From Roseibium marinum (GTDB lineage Bacteria > Pseudomonadota > Alphaproteobacteria > Rhizobiales > Stappiaceae), in NCBI RefSeq assembly GCF_002906165.1, contig NZ_PPCN01000001.1, forward strand, positions 682,001 to 746,000: a DNA stretch of 64,000 bases. The letters run 5' to 3'. Position numbers and translations under genes: made by a program. Shown here in pieces: positions 26,943 to 35,981 of this stretch (positions are counted from its first letter, which is position 1; each line of letters starts with the position of its first letter). The notes below the pieces were generated by a model. The model was not told the origin of the DNA and did no database searches. It was given only the letters and a program-made list of their open reading frames with translations.

Positions 26943-28001
26943 ATGCTGATGACCCGACCTTCTTTCGATACGCTCTATCAAGCGCTTCTGGCGCGCGATG
27001 CGTCCTATGACGGGCGCATGTTCGTCTGCGTTTCCTCCACCGGCATCTTCTGCCGGCTCACCTGTCCGGCGCGCAAGCCCAGGGTGGAAAACTGCAGCTT
27101 TCATGAGACCGTGGCCGAATGCATCGAAGCCGGGTTTCGCCCGTGCAAGCGCTGCCGGCCGACAACACCCGAGGCCAGTGCCGACCCGGTGGTGAAACCG
27201 CTGATCGAGGCGCTGGAAAAGCGGCCCGGCTATCGCTGGGGCGAGCCGGATCTGGTGCGCATGGGGTTTGAACCTTCCACCGTGCGCCGCGCCTTCAAGC
27301 GTCATTTCGGCATGACCTTTCTGGAAATGGCCCGCCAGCGCCGCCTGCAGGAGGGGTTTTCGGCGCTCGCCGGTGGCGGCAAGGTGATCGAGGCCCAGAT
27401 CACGGCGGGCTTCGAGTCCCCGAGCGCCTTCCGGGAAGCTTTCGCGAAAATCCTCGGCCAGCCGCCGGGCGCGTTTTCCACGCAGCCTTTGCTGTTCGCC
27501 GATTGGGTCGCATCGCCGCTTGGGCCGATGATTGCGGTGACCGACAATACACAGCTTCATCTTCTGGAATTTCTAGACCGCAAGGCGTTTCCCGCCGAGT
27601 TCAGAAAGCTGCAGACCTTCGCGAAAGGCCGGATCGGCTTCGGGCGCACGGAAGTCACGGACCAGATCCAGGCCGAGCTCGACCGTTTTTTCGCGGGCCA
27701 GGGCGGCACCTTCGAGACGAAACTCGCCCTGCACGGCACGGCCTTCACCCGCGACGTCTGGCGCGAGCTGCTGAGGATCCCCGCCGGCGATATCCGCAGC
27801 TACACCGATGTGGCGAAAGCTCTCGGCCGGCCGGAAGCGGTTCGCGCCGTCGCCCGCGCCAATGGCGCCAACCAGATCGCCGTGGTCATTCCCTGCCACC
27901 GGGTCATGGGCGCCGACGGCTCTCTCACAGGCTACGGCGGCGGCCTCTGGCGCAAACAGCGCCTGATCGAGATCGAGCAGGGGTATCGCAGCAAGGGGTG
28001 A
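26943..28001 (+). CDS. ada: Ada: bifunctional methylphosphotriester/O6-methylguanine methyltransferase and regulator
   Basis: 352 residues in the standard order. Ada zinc domain: Cys37 and Cys41 in GIFCRLTCPARKP with Cys68 and Cys71 in CKRC; one of these accepts methyl groups from phosphotriesters. An AraC-type domain (about 85-160) includes EPSTVRRAFKRHFGMTF. The O6-methylguanine methyltransferase domain ends in VVIPCHRVMG (acceptor Cys318) and GYGGGLWRKQRL. All key residues are present. The start could also be ATG 26949. A bidirectional terminator follows. Confidence 0.95.
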   Translation: MLMTRPSFDTLYQALLARDASYDGRMFVCVSSTGIFCRLTCPARKPRVENCSFHETVAECIEAGFRPCKRCRPTTPEASADPVVKPLIEALEKRPGYRWGEPDLVRMGFEPSTVRRAFKRHFGMTFLEMARQRRLQEGFSALAGGGKVIEAQITAGFESPSAFREAFAKILGQPPGAFSTQPLLFADWVASPLGPMIAVTDNTQLHLLEFLDRKAFPAEFRKLQTFAKGRIGFGRTEVTDQIQAELDRFFAGQGGTFETKLALHGTAFTRDVWRELLRIPAGDIRSYTDVAKALGRPEAVRAVARANGANQIAVVIPCHRVMGADGSLTGYGGGLWRKQRLIEIEQGYRSKG

Positions 28002-28160
28002 AGGCGAGCGCTGGTGCCGCTGCTTCAGCAAGCGGAAATGCGAGCAGCCCCTGGATTGCCGCTTCGCTGCGTCCGGGGAATCACCCAGGGCAAGGCGCGA
28101 GGTATTCGGTCCAGGCGGGGGCTGAGGCACGCCTTCCGGAGATTGCCCGGCGCAAACAGG

Positions 28161-28185
28161 AAAAGGGCCGGAGGCCGGCCCTTTT
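28161..28185. terminator. Bidirectional terminator between ada and the FAH gene
   Basis: AAAAGGGCCGG, loop AGG, CCGGCCCTTTT: a perfect 11-bp stem with A- and T-runs on either side, set between two convergent genes. Confidence 0.92.
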
Positions 28186-28208
28186 CGCTTTATCTGCAGT
28201 CGTGAAGC

Positions 28209-29063
28209 CTAGGCTTTCACGACCTTCTGAGTCTGGCTGCCGAGCTTGTCGATGCCGAGGCGCATGACTTCGCCGCCCTTCAGATAGACCGGCGGTTTCT
28301 GGCCCATACCGACGCCCGGAGGGGTGCCGGTGGAGATGACGTCGCCGGGCTGCAGGCTCATGAAGCGGCTCAGATAGGAGACGAGGAACGGCACCCGGTA
28401 GACCATTGTCTTGGTGGAGCCGTCCTGGTAGCGCTTGCCATCGACTTCGAGCCACATGCCCAGGGCGTCGTGGTCGCCGACTTCGTCCGGCGTCACCAGC
28501 CAGGGGCCGGTCGGGCCGAAGGTGTCGCAGCCCTTGCCCTTGTCCCAGGTGCCGGAGCGTTCGATCTGGTATTCGCGCTCGGAGACATCGTTGACGACGC
28601 AGAACCCGGCCACATGGCTCATGGCGTCGGCTTCCTCGATATAGGCACCGCCCTTGCCGATGACGACGCCGAGCTCGACTTCCCAGTCGGTCTTCACGGA
28701 ACCGCGCGGAATTTTCACATCGTCATCGGGGCCGATGACGGCGGACGTCCATTTGTTGAACACCACCGGCTCCGGCGGAACGTCCATTCCGGCTTCGGCG
28801 GCATGGTCGGCGTAATTCAGGCCGATGCAGATGAACTTGCCGATGGCGCCGACGCACGGTCCCAGACGCAGATCCTTCTGCGGATCGCCGCTGACAACCG
28901 GCAGGCCGGAAATGTCGAGGCCCTTCAGGCGTTCGATGCTTTCGGGCAGAAGCGCGTCGCCGGCGATATCCGCGACAACCGATGACAGATCGCGAACCCG
29001 GTTGTCCGCATCGAGAACGCCCGGCTTTTCCTGCCCGGGAGCGCCAAATCGCAGCAATTTCAT
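28209..29063 (-). CDS. FAH-family hydrolase, probable 2,4-diketo-3-deoxy-L-fuconate hydrolase
   Basis: 284 residues. The C-terminal FAH fold shows ICIGLNYADHAAEAG, the metal ligands in DWEVELGVVIGKG, NDVSEREYQ and the STGTPPGVGMG loop. In non-phosphorylating deoxysugar pathways this family splits the diketo acid into pyruvate and L-lactate, which fits its place as the last gene of the leftward sugar operon. Related family members are often annotated ureidoglycolate lyase; context argues against that here. It lies 159 bp after the binding-protein gene. Confidence 0.82.
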   Translation of the reverse strand: MKLLRFGAPGQEKPGVLDADNRVRDLSSVVADIAGDALLPESIERLKGLDISGLPVVSGDPQKDLRLGPCVGAIGKFICIGLNYADHAAEAGMDVPPEPVVFNKWTSAVIGPDDDVKIPRGSVKTDWEVELGVVIGKGGAYIEEADAMSHVAGFCVVNDVSEREYQIERSGTWDKGKGCDTFGPTGPWLVTPDEVGDHDALGMWLEVDGKRYQDGSTKTMVYRVPFLVSYLSRFMSLQPGDVISTGTPPGVGMGQKPPVYLKGGEVMRLGIDKLGSQTQKVVKA

Positions 29064-29222
29064 AAAATCGGTATCCTTGGTGCTGGAAGCCCGGCCGCAC
29101 CGGCGGCCGGGTTCGTCGGTTCAAACTGCCTTCATATGGACCGATAGGAAAGCAGAAAAGGGGATCTGTCCGCAAAGCCCGCAGCCTCCCGCGCATCTGG
29201 TCGCGGGATGCTCCGGTCCGGG

Positions 29223-30167
29223 TCAGTCGTACAATACAGCGGCGATTTTCGGATCGTCGATGTTGGAGCTGTCGTAGTAGTAGAAACCGGTGTCGATATG
29301 CGCCGGAACGTCCTTGCCCTGCGAGGCTTCGAGCGCCGCCTTCACGGTTTCATAGCCGATGCCGACCGGGTTCTGGGTGATGGCGCCGGCCATCACGCCG
29401 CTGCGGACCGCGTCCTTCTGGGCCTTGCCGCTATCGTAGCCGATGATGACGATGTCGGATTTACCCATCTCGGTAACACCGTTGACCACGCCAAGGGCGG
29501 AGCCTTCGTTGGCGCCGAAGATACCCTTGAGATCCGGGTTGGCGGTCAGGATCGCCTTGGTCAGTTCGGTCGACTTCAGATGGTCGCCGCCGCCGTACTG
29601 GACCGTCACCACTTCGATATCCGGGTACTTGGACTTGATCTGGTTCGCAAACCCGTCGACCCGGTCGATGCCCGTGCGGCTGGTCTGGTCATGGGCGACG
29701 ATCGCCACCTGACCGGAACCGCCGATCAGCTCCGCCATCTTGTCGGCGGCAAGCGCGGCGGCGGCAATGTTATCGGTGGAGGCGGTGCTCACCGGGATGT
29801 CGCTGTCCACGCCGCTGTCGAAGGCGATGACCGGAATGCCCTTTTCCTGCGCCTGGCGCAGAAGCGGGATGGCGGCCTGGCTGTCGAGCGCGGCGAAGCC
29901 GATTGCCGTCGGGTTCTTGGCGAGCGCGGCGGCGAGCATGTCGATCTGGCGATCGACCATGGTTTCATTGTCCGGTCCCTCGAAGGTGATGGTGACCCCG
30001 AACTCTCCGGCGGCCTGATCCGCACCGGCCTTGACCGCCTGCCAGAACTGGTGCTGGAAGCCCTTCGAAATCATCGGAATGTAGATTTCCTGAGCGGAAG
30101 CGAAATTACCGGAAAGCATGAGTGCGAGCGCACTTGCGGCTCCGATGAGGTGACGTCTGTTGAGCAT
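29223..30167 (-). CDS. Sugar ABC transporter substrate-binding protein (RbsB-like)
   Basis: 314-residue periplasmic binding protein 4 family. Signal peptide MLNRRHLIGAASALALMLSG with cleavage near ASA-Q. Typical elements are HQFWQAVKAGADQAAGEFG, IPVIAFDSGVDSD and IIGYDSGKAQKDAVRSG. AAGGAGAGG precedes the ATG. Given the surrounding catabolic genes the ligand is most likely L-fucose or a similar 6-deoxyhexose; that is inference from context. Confidence 0.88.
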   Translation of the reverse strand: MLNRRHLIGAASALALMLSGNFASAQEIYIPMISKGFQHQFWQAVKAGADQAAGEFGVTITFEGPDNETMVDRQIDMLAAALAKNPTAIGFAALDSQAAIPLLRQAQEKGIPVIAFDSGVDSDIPVSTASTDNIAAAALAADKMAELIGGSGQVAIVAHDQTSRTGIDRVDGFANQIKSKYPDIEVVTVQYGGGDHLKSTELTKAILTANPDLKGIFGANEGSALGVVNGVTEMGKSDIVIIGYDSGKAQKDAVRSGVMAGAITQNPVGIGYETVKAALEASQGKDVPAHIDTGFYYYDSSNIDDPKIAAVLYD

Positions 30168-30242
30168 ATTCCTCTCCTTTGTCGTGATCGGACTTTTTGT
30201 CCGCTTGCCGGGGTTTGGGCACCCTCTTCTTGTTGATGAACT

Positions 30243-31247
30243 TCAGGCCTTGCGTCTGCGCACCATATCCGCGTAGACGGCCAGAATGATGATGGCGCCG
30301 GTCACCACCGTCTGCCACTCCTGGGCGACGGACAGCACACGCAGGCCATTGGTGAGCACGGCCATGATCAGCGCGCCGATCAGCGTGCCGAGCACGGTTC
30401 CCCGTCCGCCGGAAAGCGACGTCCCGCCGATGACGACGGCCGCGATCGCCTCAAGCTCGTAGCCGAGGCCGAGCGCGGGCTGGGCCGAGTTCAGGCGCGA
30501 GGCGATCAGGATGCCGGCGATGCCGCAGATGCCGCCCGCCAGACTGTAGACCGCCATTTTCCAGAAATCGGTGTTCACCCCGGACAGGCGCACGGCTTCC
30601 TCGTTCGAGCCGAGCGCGAATGTGTAGCGTCCAAGCACCGTGCGCCCGAGAACATAGGCCGCCGACAGGGCGACGATGAACAGGATCAGCACACCGTTGG
30701 GGATGGGAAGGGCTGGAAAGATCTCGCCGATGAGCGAGCCGCGCGAGATCTGGTCGAAGCCCGGCGTGTCGTTGAAATAGATCGGCCGCGTGCCGGAAAT
30801 CACCAGCGACAGGCCCTTCAGGATCAGCATCATGCCGAGGGTGGCGATGAAGGGGGGGATCTTCATCTTGGCGACGAAGGTGCCCGAACACAGGCCGCAG
30901 AGCGCACCCGTGCCGATGGCGGCAAGCACGCCGACCGGCAGCGGCATGCCGAGATTGGTCAGCACCACACCGGCAATCACCGCGCAGAAGGTCATCAGCG
31001 TTCCGACCGACAGGTCGATGCCGCCGGTGATGATCACCAGCGTCGCCGCCACCGCCAGCACGCCGTTGACCGAAGTCGCCTGCAGGATGGCGATCATGTT
31101 GGAGGTCTGCATGAAGTTGGGCGAGGCGATCGAAAAGCCGATCAGCAGCAACACCAGACTGGCGAAGGCCAGCAGCTTCTGATGCGCGCCCGTGTCGATC
31201 ATCCGCGCGAACAGGGAGGGGGTGGAGGTCGGATTGACGGCTGTCAT
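30243..31247 (-). CDS. Sugar ABC transporter permease (RbsC-like)
   Basis: 334 residues, about ten hydrophobic segments. RbsC-type hallmarks include [42 protein letters not shown] and [19 protein letters not shown]. The frame is open up to 31541, but the ATG at 31247 overlaps the ATPase stop (ATGA) and begins with a normal N-terminus, [13 protein letters not shown]. It is translationally coupled to the ATPase and followed 75 bp later by the binding protein. Confidence 0.9.
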   Translation of the reverse strand: MTAVNPTSTPSLFARMIDTGAHQKLLAFASLVLLLIGFSIASPNFMQTSNMIAILQATSVNGVLAVAATLVIITGGIDLSVGTLMTFCAVIAGVVLTNLGMPLPVGVLAAIGTGALCGLCSGTFVAKMKIPPFIATLGMMLILKGLSLVISGTRPIYFNDTPGFDQISRGSLIGEIFPALPIPNGVLILFIVALSAAYVLGRTVLGRYTFALGSNEEAVRLSGVNTDFWKMAVYSLAGGICGIAGILIASRLNSAQPALGLGYELEAIAAVVIGGTSLSGGRGTVLGTLIGALIMAVLTNGLRVLSVAQEWQTVVTGAIIILAVYADMVRRRKA

Positions 31248-32770
31248 TGCTGGTATCCCTCTGGCTGCATGGACGGTGCGCGAAGCGTCGCCAGGTGCAT
31301 GATGTCTTCTTGCGAGGTTTGCTCGCCGCCCGGCAGAATGCCGGTCAGCCGTCCCTCGCACATGACGGCAATACGGTGGCTGAGCCGCATGACTTCCGGC
31401 AGTTCGGAGGAAATCACGATGACGGCCCGGCCTTCCTTCGCCAGGTTCTTCAGGAGCTTGTGGATTTCCGATTTCGCACCGACATCGATGCCGCGCGTCG
31501 GTTCGTCGAAGATCAGGATATCGCAGTCCCGGTAGAGCCACTTGGCGATGACGACCTTCTGCTGGTTGCCGCCGGAAAGCAGCCGCACCTCCTGCCTGTC
31601 CGACGGGGTGCGGATGTCCAGCTTGCCGATATAGTCCTGCGCCGTGCGCCGCATGTCCTCTTCCTTCAGGACACCGAAGCTGCCGGAGAAACGGTCGAGG
31701 CTGGCGAGGGCGATATTGGTGCGCACATCCATGCCGGTCGCGAGACCGAAGTGCTTGCGGTCTTCCGACAGATAGCCGATCCCGGCCTTCACCGCGTCGG
31801 ACGGCTGCGAAATCGCGCAGGGCTTTCCATGCACGCGGATTTCTCCGCTGTCACGCGGATCCGCCCCGAAAATTGCCCGCGCTACCTCGGTCCGTCCTGC
31901 GCCCATCAGCCCGGCAAAGCCGAGGATCTCGCCCTTGCGGACGGAAAAGCTGACATCGCGGATCTCACGGCCCCGGTTCAGGCCGCGCACTTCCAGAAGG
32001 GTGTCGGCCTGCGACAGGTCCGGAATCTCGGCCGCCTCGTTGGTGACCTCGCGCCCGACCATCATGGAGATGATGCTGGAAACAGGCGTTTCGGCCGCGC
32101 CCACCGTGCCGACATAGGCGCCGTCGCGCATCACGGTCACCCGGTCGGCGATCTGTTTCAGCTCATCCATCTTGTGGCTGATATAGATGATGCCGACGCC
32201 ATCGGCCTTCAGCCGCCGGATGATGGTGAAGAGTTCCGCGATCTCGGCATCGTTCAGTGCGGCGGTCGGCTCGTCCATGATCAGGACGCGGGAGCGGTAG
32301 GAGAGCGCCTTGGCGATTTCCACCATCTGCTGCCTGGCGATGGTCAGGTCGCCGACGACTGTCTTCGGGGCCAGCTTCAGGTTCATGGATTTGAAGATCT
32401 CGACCGCCTGTGCGTTGAGCGCGGTCTCGTCCAGCCGGCCGAACCTGAGACGCGGCTCGCGGCCGATGAAGATGTTCTGCGCGACCGTCAGGTCGTTCAT
32501 CAGGCTGAGTTCCTGATGAATGATGCCGATGCCGAGGTCCTGCGCGGCCCTCGGGCCGTCCAGTTCCGCCTCGCGGCCGTTGACGAGGATCTCGCCGCCG
32601 TCCCTGGGGTAGATGCCGGACAGGATCTTCATCAGCGTGGACTTGCCGGCGCCGTTCTCGCCCATCAGAGCATGAACTTCTCCAGCGGCCAGATCGAAGC
32701 TGACATTCTTGAGGGCATGAACGCCCGGGAACCGTTTGTCGATCCCCGTCATTCTGACCAGGTCTGTCAT
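31244..32770 (-). CDS. Sugar ABC transporter ATP-binding protein (RbsA-like, two ABC domains)
   Basis: 508 residues with two fused nucleotide-binding domains. The first has Walker [15 protein letters not shown], an [15 protein letters not shown] signature region and [11 protein letters not shown]. The second has the degenerate Walker A region [34 protein letters not shown] and [16 protein letters not shown]. This is the classical carbohydrate-uptake-transporter-2 layout. It starts 35 bp after the SDR stop with GGGAGG upstream. Confidence 0.93.
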   Translation of the reverse strand: MTDLVRMTGIDKRFPGVHALKNVSFDLAAGEVHALMGENGAGKSTLMKILSGIYPRDGGEILVNGREAELDGPRAAQDLGIGIIHQELSLMNDLTVAQNIFIGREPRLRFGRLDETALNAQAVEIFKSMNLKLAPKTVVGDLTIARQQMVEIAKALSYRSRVLIMDEPTAALNDAEIAELFTIIRRLKADGVGIIYISHKMDELKQIADRVTVMRDGAYVGTVGAAETPVSSIISMMVGREVTNEAAEIPDLSQADTLLEVRGLNRGREIRDVSFSVRKGEILGFAGLMGAGRTEVARAIFGADPRDSGEIRVHGKPCAISQPSDAVKAGIGYLSEDRKHFGLATGMDVRTNIALASLDRFSGSFGVLKEEDMRRTAQDYIGKLDIRTPSDRQEVRLLSGGNQQKVVIAKWLYRDCDILIFDEPTRGIDVGAKSEIHKLLKNLAKEGRAVIVISSELPEVMRLSHRIAVMCEGRLTGILPGGEQTSQEDIMHLATLRAPSMQPEGYQQ

Positions 32771-32805
32771 CGCGCAGTCCTCCCAAACCGCGACGGAAGT
32801 ACCAC

Positions 32806-33555
32806 CTAAATGGTGACACCCCCATCGACAAGAAGTGCCTGCCCGGAAACGAACCGGCTTTCATCGGACAGCAGGTAGACGACCATCGGGGTCATGTCGT
32901 CGACCGTCGCCAGACGGCCCATGGGCTGGCGGGCGATGAAGTTCTTTTCCGCCTCGACAGGATCGGGGGCGGAGGCGATCCGACCGCGCAGGGACGGCGT
33001 GTCGACGGTTCCAGGACACAGCGCGTTGCAGCGGATGCATTCCTGCACGAAGTCGGCGGCAACCCCCTTGGTCAGGCCGATGACCGCGGCCTTGGTGGTG
33101 CCGTAGAGCGTGCGCACCGGAAAACCCTTGATGGAGGACGCCATGGACGACATGTTGAGGATCGACGCGGTTCCGGTCGTCTTGGCACGCTCGCGCATGC
33201 CCGGCAGGAAAGCCTGGATCATGCGATACATGGATGTGACGTTGAGGTCGAAGCTGAAGGCCCAGTCGTCCTCGGGGATGTCGAGAACCGTGCCGTGGTG
33301 AACAAAGCCCGCGCAGTTGAACAGACCGTCGAGCTGCGGCAACTGGTCCGCCAGTGCGATGATCTGGCCGCGGTCGCGCACATCCAGCTTGTGGATCTCG
33401 ATGCCGGGACATTCCTGCGGCAGGGAGGCAAGGGTCGCCTCGTTGATATCGACGGCAATGACCTTGGCGCCTTCCTTCGCGCAGGCGATCGCGCTGGCAC
33501 GGCCGATCCCCTGGCCGGCTGCCGAGACCAATATTGTTTTATCCTTCAAGCGCAC
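32806..33555 (-). CDS. SDR, probable 2-keto-3-deoxy-L-fuconate dehydrogenase
   Basis: 249 residues with [27 protein letters not shown] (Rossmann, unusual SAAGQGIG), [10 protein letters not shown] and the catalytic [11 protein letters not shown]...YGTTK set. The whole resembles the DHRS6/BDH2-like SDRs that include the Xanthomonas 2-keto-3-deoxy-L-fuconate dehydrogenase. In this operon it would oxidise C4 of 2-keto-3-deoxy-L-fuconate with NAD. The start codon is GTG at 33555, eight bases after GGGAGG. The pathway role is inferred from resemblance plus context. Confidence 0.8.
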   Translation of the reverse strand: MRLKDKTILVSAAGQGIGRASAIACAKEGAKVIAVDINEATLASLPQECPGIEIHKLDVRDRGQIIALADQLPQLDGLFNCAGFVHHGTVLDIPEDDWAFSFDLNVTSMYRMIQAFLPGMRERAKTTGTASILNMSSMASSIKGFPVRTLYGTTKAAVIGLTKGVAADFVQECIRCNALCPGTVDTPSLRGRIASAPDPVEAEKNFIARQPMGRLATVDDMTPMVVYLLSDESRFVSGQALLVDGGVTI

Positions 33556-33605
33556 TGAAATCCTCCCGAAACCCTGAGCGGGTATGTTCTGTTTTTTGCA
33601 GCGTG

Positions 33606-35132
33606 TTACATCACGGCGCCGATTTGCCAGGGAACGAACTCGACTCCGCCGAAGCCCAGTTGTTCACTCTTGGAATGCTCCCCGGAGGCAACGCTGATGA
33701 TCTTTTCGAAGATCTCCCGGCCCTTGTCCTCCAGGCTGATATTCTCGGTGATCACATCGCCGCAGTTGATGTCCATGTCTTCCGACATGCGGCCGTACAT
33801 CTCGCTGTTCGTGGCCAGCTTGATGCAGGGCGTCGGCATGTAGCCGGAGACCGAACCGCGTCCGGTGGTGAAGACGATGATGTTGGCGCCGGAGGCGATC
33901 TGACCGGTGACGGAGCAGGGGTCGAAGCCGGGACTGTCCATGAAGACGAAGCCCTTCTTGTCGACAGGCTCACCGAACTTGTAGACGTCCACCAGCGGGG
34001 CCGATCCACCCTTCGCCGCTGCGCCCAGAGACTTCTCGAGGATCGTCGTCAGGCCGCCGCGCTTGTTGCCGGGAGAGGGGTTGTTGTCCATCTCGCCGCC
34101 GTTGCGGGCGGTGTAATCCTCCCACCAGCGGACCCGCTCGATGAGTTTCTTGCCCACATCGACGGAAACCGCCCTGCGGGTAAGAAGATGTTCGGCGCCA
34201 TAGATTTCCGAGGTTTCGGAGAGGATGGTCGTGCCGCCGTGACGGACCAGAAGATCGGACGCCATGCCGAGGGCCGGATTGGCGGTGATGCCGGAATAAC
34301 CGTCCGAACCGCCGCACTGCATGCCGACCGTGATCTCGGAAATCGGAACCGGTGTGCGTTCGGCCTTGTTGGCGATCTCCGCCAGATCCTTCAGTTCCGC
34401 AAGGCCCGCTTCGATGGTCTTGCGGGTGCCGCCTGTCTGCTGGATGGTCATGTATCTGAGATCGCCGCCCGGACGCATCTTGCGTTCGCCGATCAGGTCG
34501 GCGACCTGCATCACTTCGCAGCCGAGGCCGATCAGCAGGATGGCGGCAAAATTGGGGTGCTGGGCATAGCCGGACAGCGTGCGGAAGAGGGTCGCGTAAC
34601 CTTCGTCCTTGCCGGACATGCCGCAGCCGGTGCCGTGCACGATCGGGACGATGCCGTCGACATTGGGATAGTCCTTCAGGAAGCCGGATTTTTCCGCCGC
34701 TTCCGCAATGAATCTGGCAACCGAGCCCGAACAGTTCACCGAAGTGAGAATGCCGATATAGTTGCGGGTGCCGGCTTTGCCGGTCGGGCGCCGGTAGCCG
34801 AGGAATGTCCGCTCCTCGGTGATCGGCTCCAGCGGGATGCAGGCCTCGCCATGCTGGTAATCCTGGCTGTGGTCGCCCATGCCGAGATTATGCACATGCA
34901 CATGCTCGCCCGGATGAATGTCTGATTTGGCCTGGCCGATGATCTGGCCGTAGCGGATGACGTTCTCGCCGGCGGAAATCGGCCTGCGCGCGATCTTGTG
35001 GCCGCGCAGAACCTGTCCGGGAAGCGGTATGTCCACGAAGGCCGCGTTCGCACCCGCCTCGATATCCTGAAGCGCGACGACCACGTTGTCGCCGGGGTTG
35101 AGAAGGATCGAATTGGCGTAGGTCTGCAACAC
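33606..35132 (-). CDS. UxaA/altronate-galactarate dehydratase family, candidate L-fuconate dehydratase
   Basis: 508 residues. An N-terminal SAF domain (about 1-95, with VALQDIEAGANAAF and GHKIARRPISAGENVI) precedes the UxaA core: TRNYIGILTSVNCSGSVA, VHGTGCGMSG, GLGCEVMQVAD, the signature CGGSDGYSGITANPALG and GRGSVSGYMPTPCIKLATNS. Conserved cysteines fit an iron-dependent sugar-acid dehydratase. The operon has no enolase-superfamily fuconate dehydratase, so this protein most likely fills that step. The start is GTG at 35132; it is the first gene of the leftward operon. Confidence 0.82.
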   Translation of the reverse strand: MLQTYANSILLNPGDNVVVALQDIEAGANAAFVDIPLPGQVLRGHKIARRPISAGENVIRYGQIIGQAKSDIHPGEHVHVHNLGMGDHSQDYQHGEACIPLEPITEERTFLGYRRPTGKAGTRNYIGILTSVNCSGSVARFIAEAAEKSGFLKDYPNVDGIVPIVHGTGCGMSGKDEGYATLFRTLSGYAQHPNFAAILLIGLGCEVMQVADLIGERKMRPGGDLRYMTIQQTGGTRKTIEAGLAELKDLAEIANKAERTPVPISEITVGMQCGGSDGYSGITANPALGMASDLLVRHGGTTILSETSEIYGAEHLLTRRAVSVDVGKKLIERVRWWEDYTARNGGEMDNNPSPGNKRGGLTTILEKSLGAAAKGGSAPLVDVYKFGEPVDKKGFVFMDSPGFDPCSVTGQIASGANIIVFTTGRGSVSGYMPTPCIKLATNSEMYGRMSEDMDINCGDVITENISLEDKGREIFEKIISVASGEHSKSEQLGFGGVEFVPWQIGAVM

Positions 35133-35179
35133 GTCGGCTCTCCCTGTTCAGCCTCTCGCTCAGGCCAACCTCGTCTTCA

Positions 35180-35220
35180 GGATTAGCTTGACAGGGTAAC
35201 TGTGTCAACTAACATGTTAG
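35180..35220. promoter_or_regulatory. Face-to-face promoters and operator of the fucose-type divergon
   Basis: Rightward promoter: TTGACA (35188-35193), 16-bp spacer, TAACAT (35210-35215). Leftward promoter on the other strand: TTGACA (35208-35203), 17-bp spacer, TAATCC (35185-35180). The two -35 boxes form the inverted pair TTGACA/TGTCAA. A perfect palindrome CTAACATGTTAG (35209-35220) covers the rightward -10 and abuts the leftward -35. It is a plausible site for the GntR/FCD regulator encoded next to it, able to silence both operons at once. Confidence 0.65.
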
Positions 35221-35239
35221 CATTCCAAATGAGATAGTC

Positions 35240-35953
35240 ATGTCGCTGCCGAACGAACAAGATCCTGACGAAATCGCCTTGCCGGACATTGGCAAGCTGA
35301 CGGGCTCCCTTGCACAGCGTGTCTATGAAGCGCTGCGCACGGCCATTCTCGCCATGGACCTTCCGCCGGGCACCATTTTGAGAAAACAGCTCATCTGCGA
35401 GCAGCTCGGGGTCTCCCGCTCACCGGTCACCGAAGCCATCACCAGGCTGGCGGGAGAGGGGCTGGTGGAAGTCGTTCCCCAGTCGGGGTCCAGGGTCACG
35501 AAATTCTCCATGTCGGAAATCCACGAGGGGGCCTTCCTGCGCGAGGCGATCGAGCTGGCCGCCGTGGCGAAGGTCGCGGCGGAACGCACCGAGGAACAGC
35601 TTTCCGAACTGACCCGCAATCTCCGGCTCCAGGCGCTTTGCCTCGAAGACAACGACGAAGCCGGATTCTACAGGGAGGATCAGCGCATGCACGAACTCAT
35701 CTTCTCCTTCACCGGTTATCCGAAACTGAACACGCTTGCCGCGGCCGGCTGGCTCCAGGTGAACCGCGCCCGGCAATTGCTGCTGCCGATACGCGGCCGC
35801 GCGCAGGAAGCCTATGAGGAGCACAAGGTCATCATCGAGGCGATCCGCGCCCGGGACCCTGAAAAGGCGCGGCGGGCCATGCGGAAACATTTGAGCCGGC
35901 TGGTCACCCGCCTGGAGCCGCTCATCGAAAGCCGGCCGGACCTGTTCGACTAG
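35240..35953 (+). CDS. GntR-family regulator, FadR/FCD subfamily
   Basis: 237 residues. The N-terminal winged helix (about 18-85) includes LAQRVYEALRTAILAMDLPPG and CEQLGVSRSPVTEAITRLAGEGLVEV. The C-terminal FCD ligand domain begins FLREAIELAAVAKVAAE and has the metal-binding pattern in DQRMHELIF and KVIIEAIRARDPEKARRAMRKHL. It lies between the two divergent catabolic operons, so it probably represses both and responds to a pathway intermediate. Confidence 0.92.
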   Translation: MSLPNEQDPDEIALPDIGKLTGSLAQRVYEALRTAILAMDLPPGTILRKQLICEQLGVSRSPVTEAITRLAGEGLVEVVPQSGSRVTKFSMSEIHEGAFLREAIELAAVAKVAAERTEEQLSELTRNLRLQALCLEDNDEAGFYREDQRMHELIFSFTGYPKLNTLAAAGWLQVNRARQLLLPIRGRAQEAYEEHKVIIEAIRARDPEKARRAMRKHLSRLVTRLEPLIESRPDLFD

Positions 35954-35972
35954 GGTACGGACCCATAAATGA
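35951..35972 (+). repeat. Copy 2 of a 22-bp motif spanning a stop codon
   Basis: TAGGGTACGGACCCATAAATGA starts at the gntR stop codon and lies 9 bp before the aldo/keto reductase start. It matches the sequence at the stop of the ion-channel gene (17536-17557) at 19 of 22 positions. The two genes are unrelated, so coding similarity does not explain it. Confidence 0.5.
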
Positions 35973-35981
35973 GGATATGCA

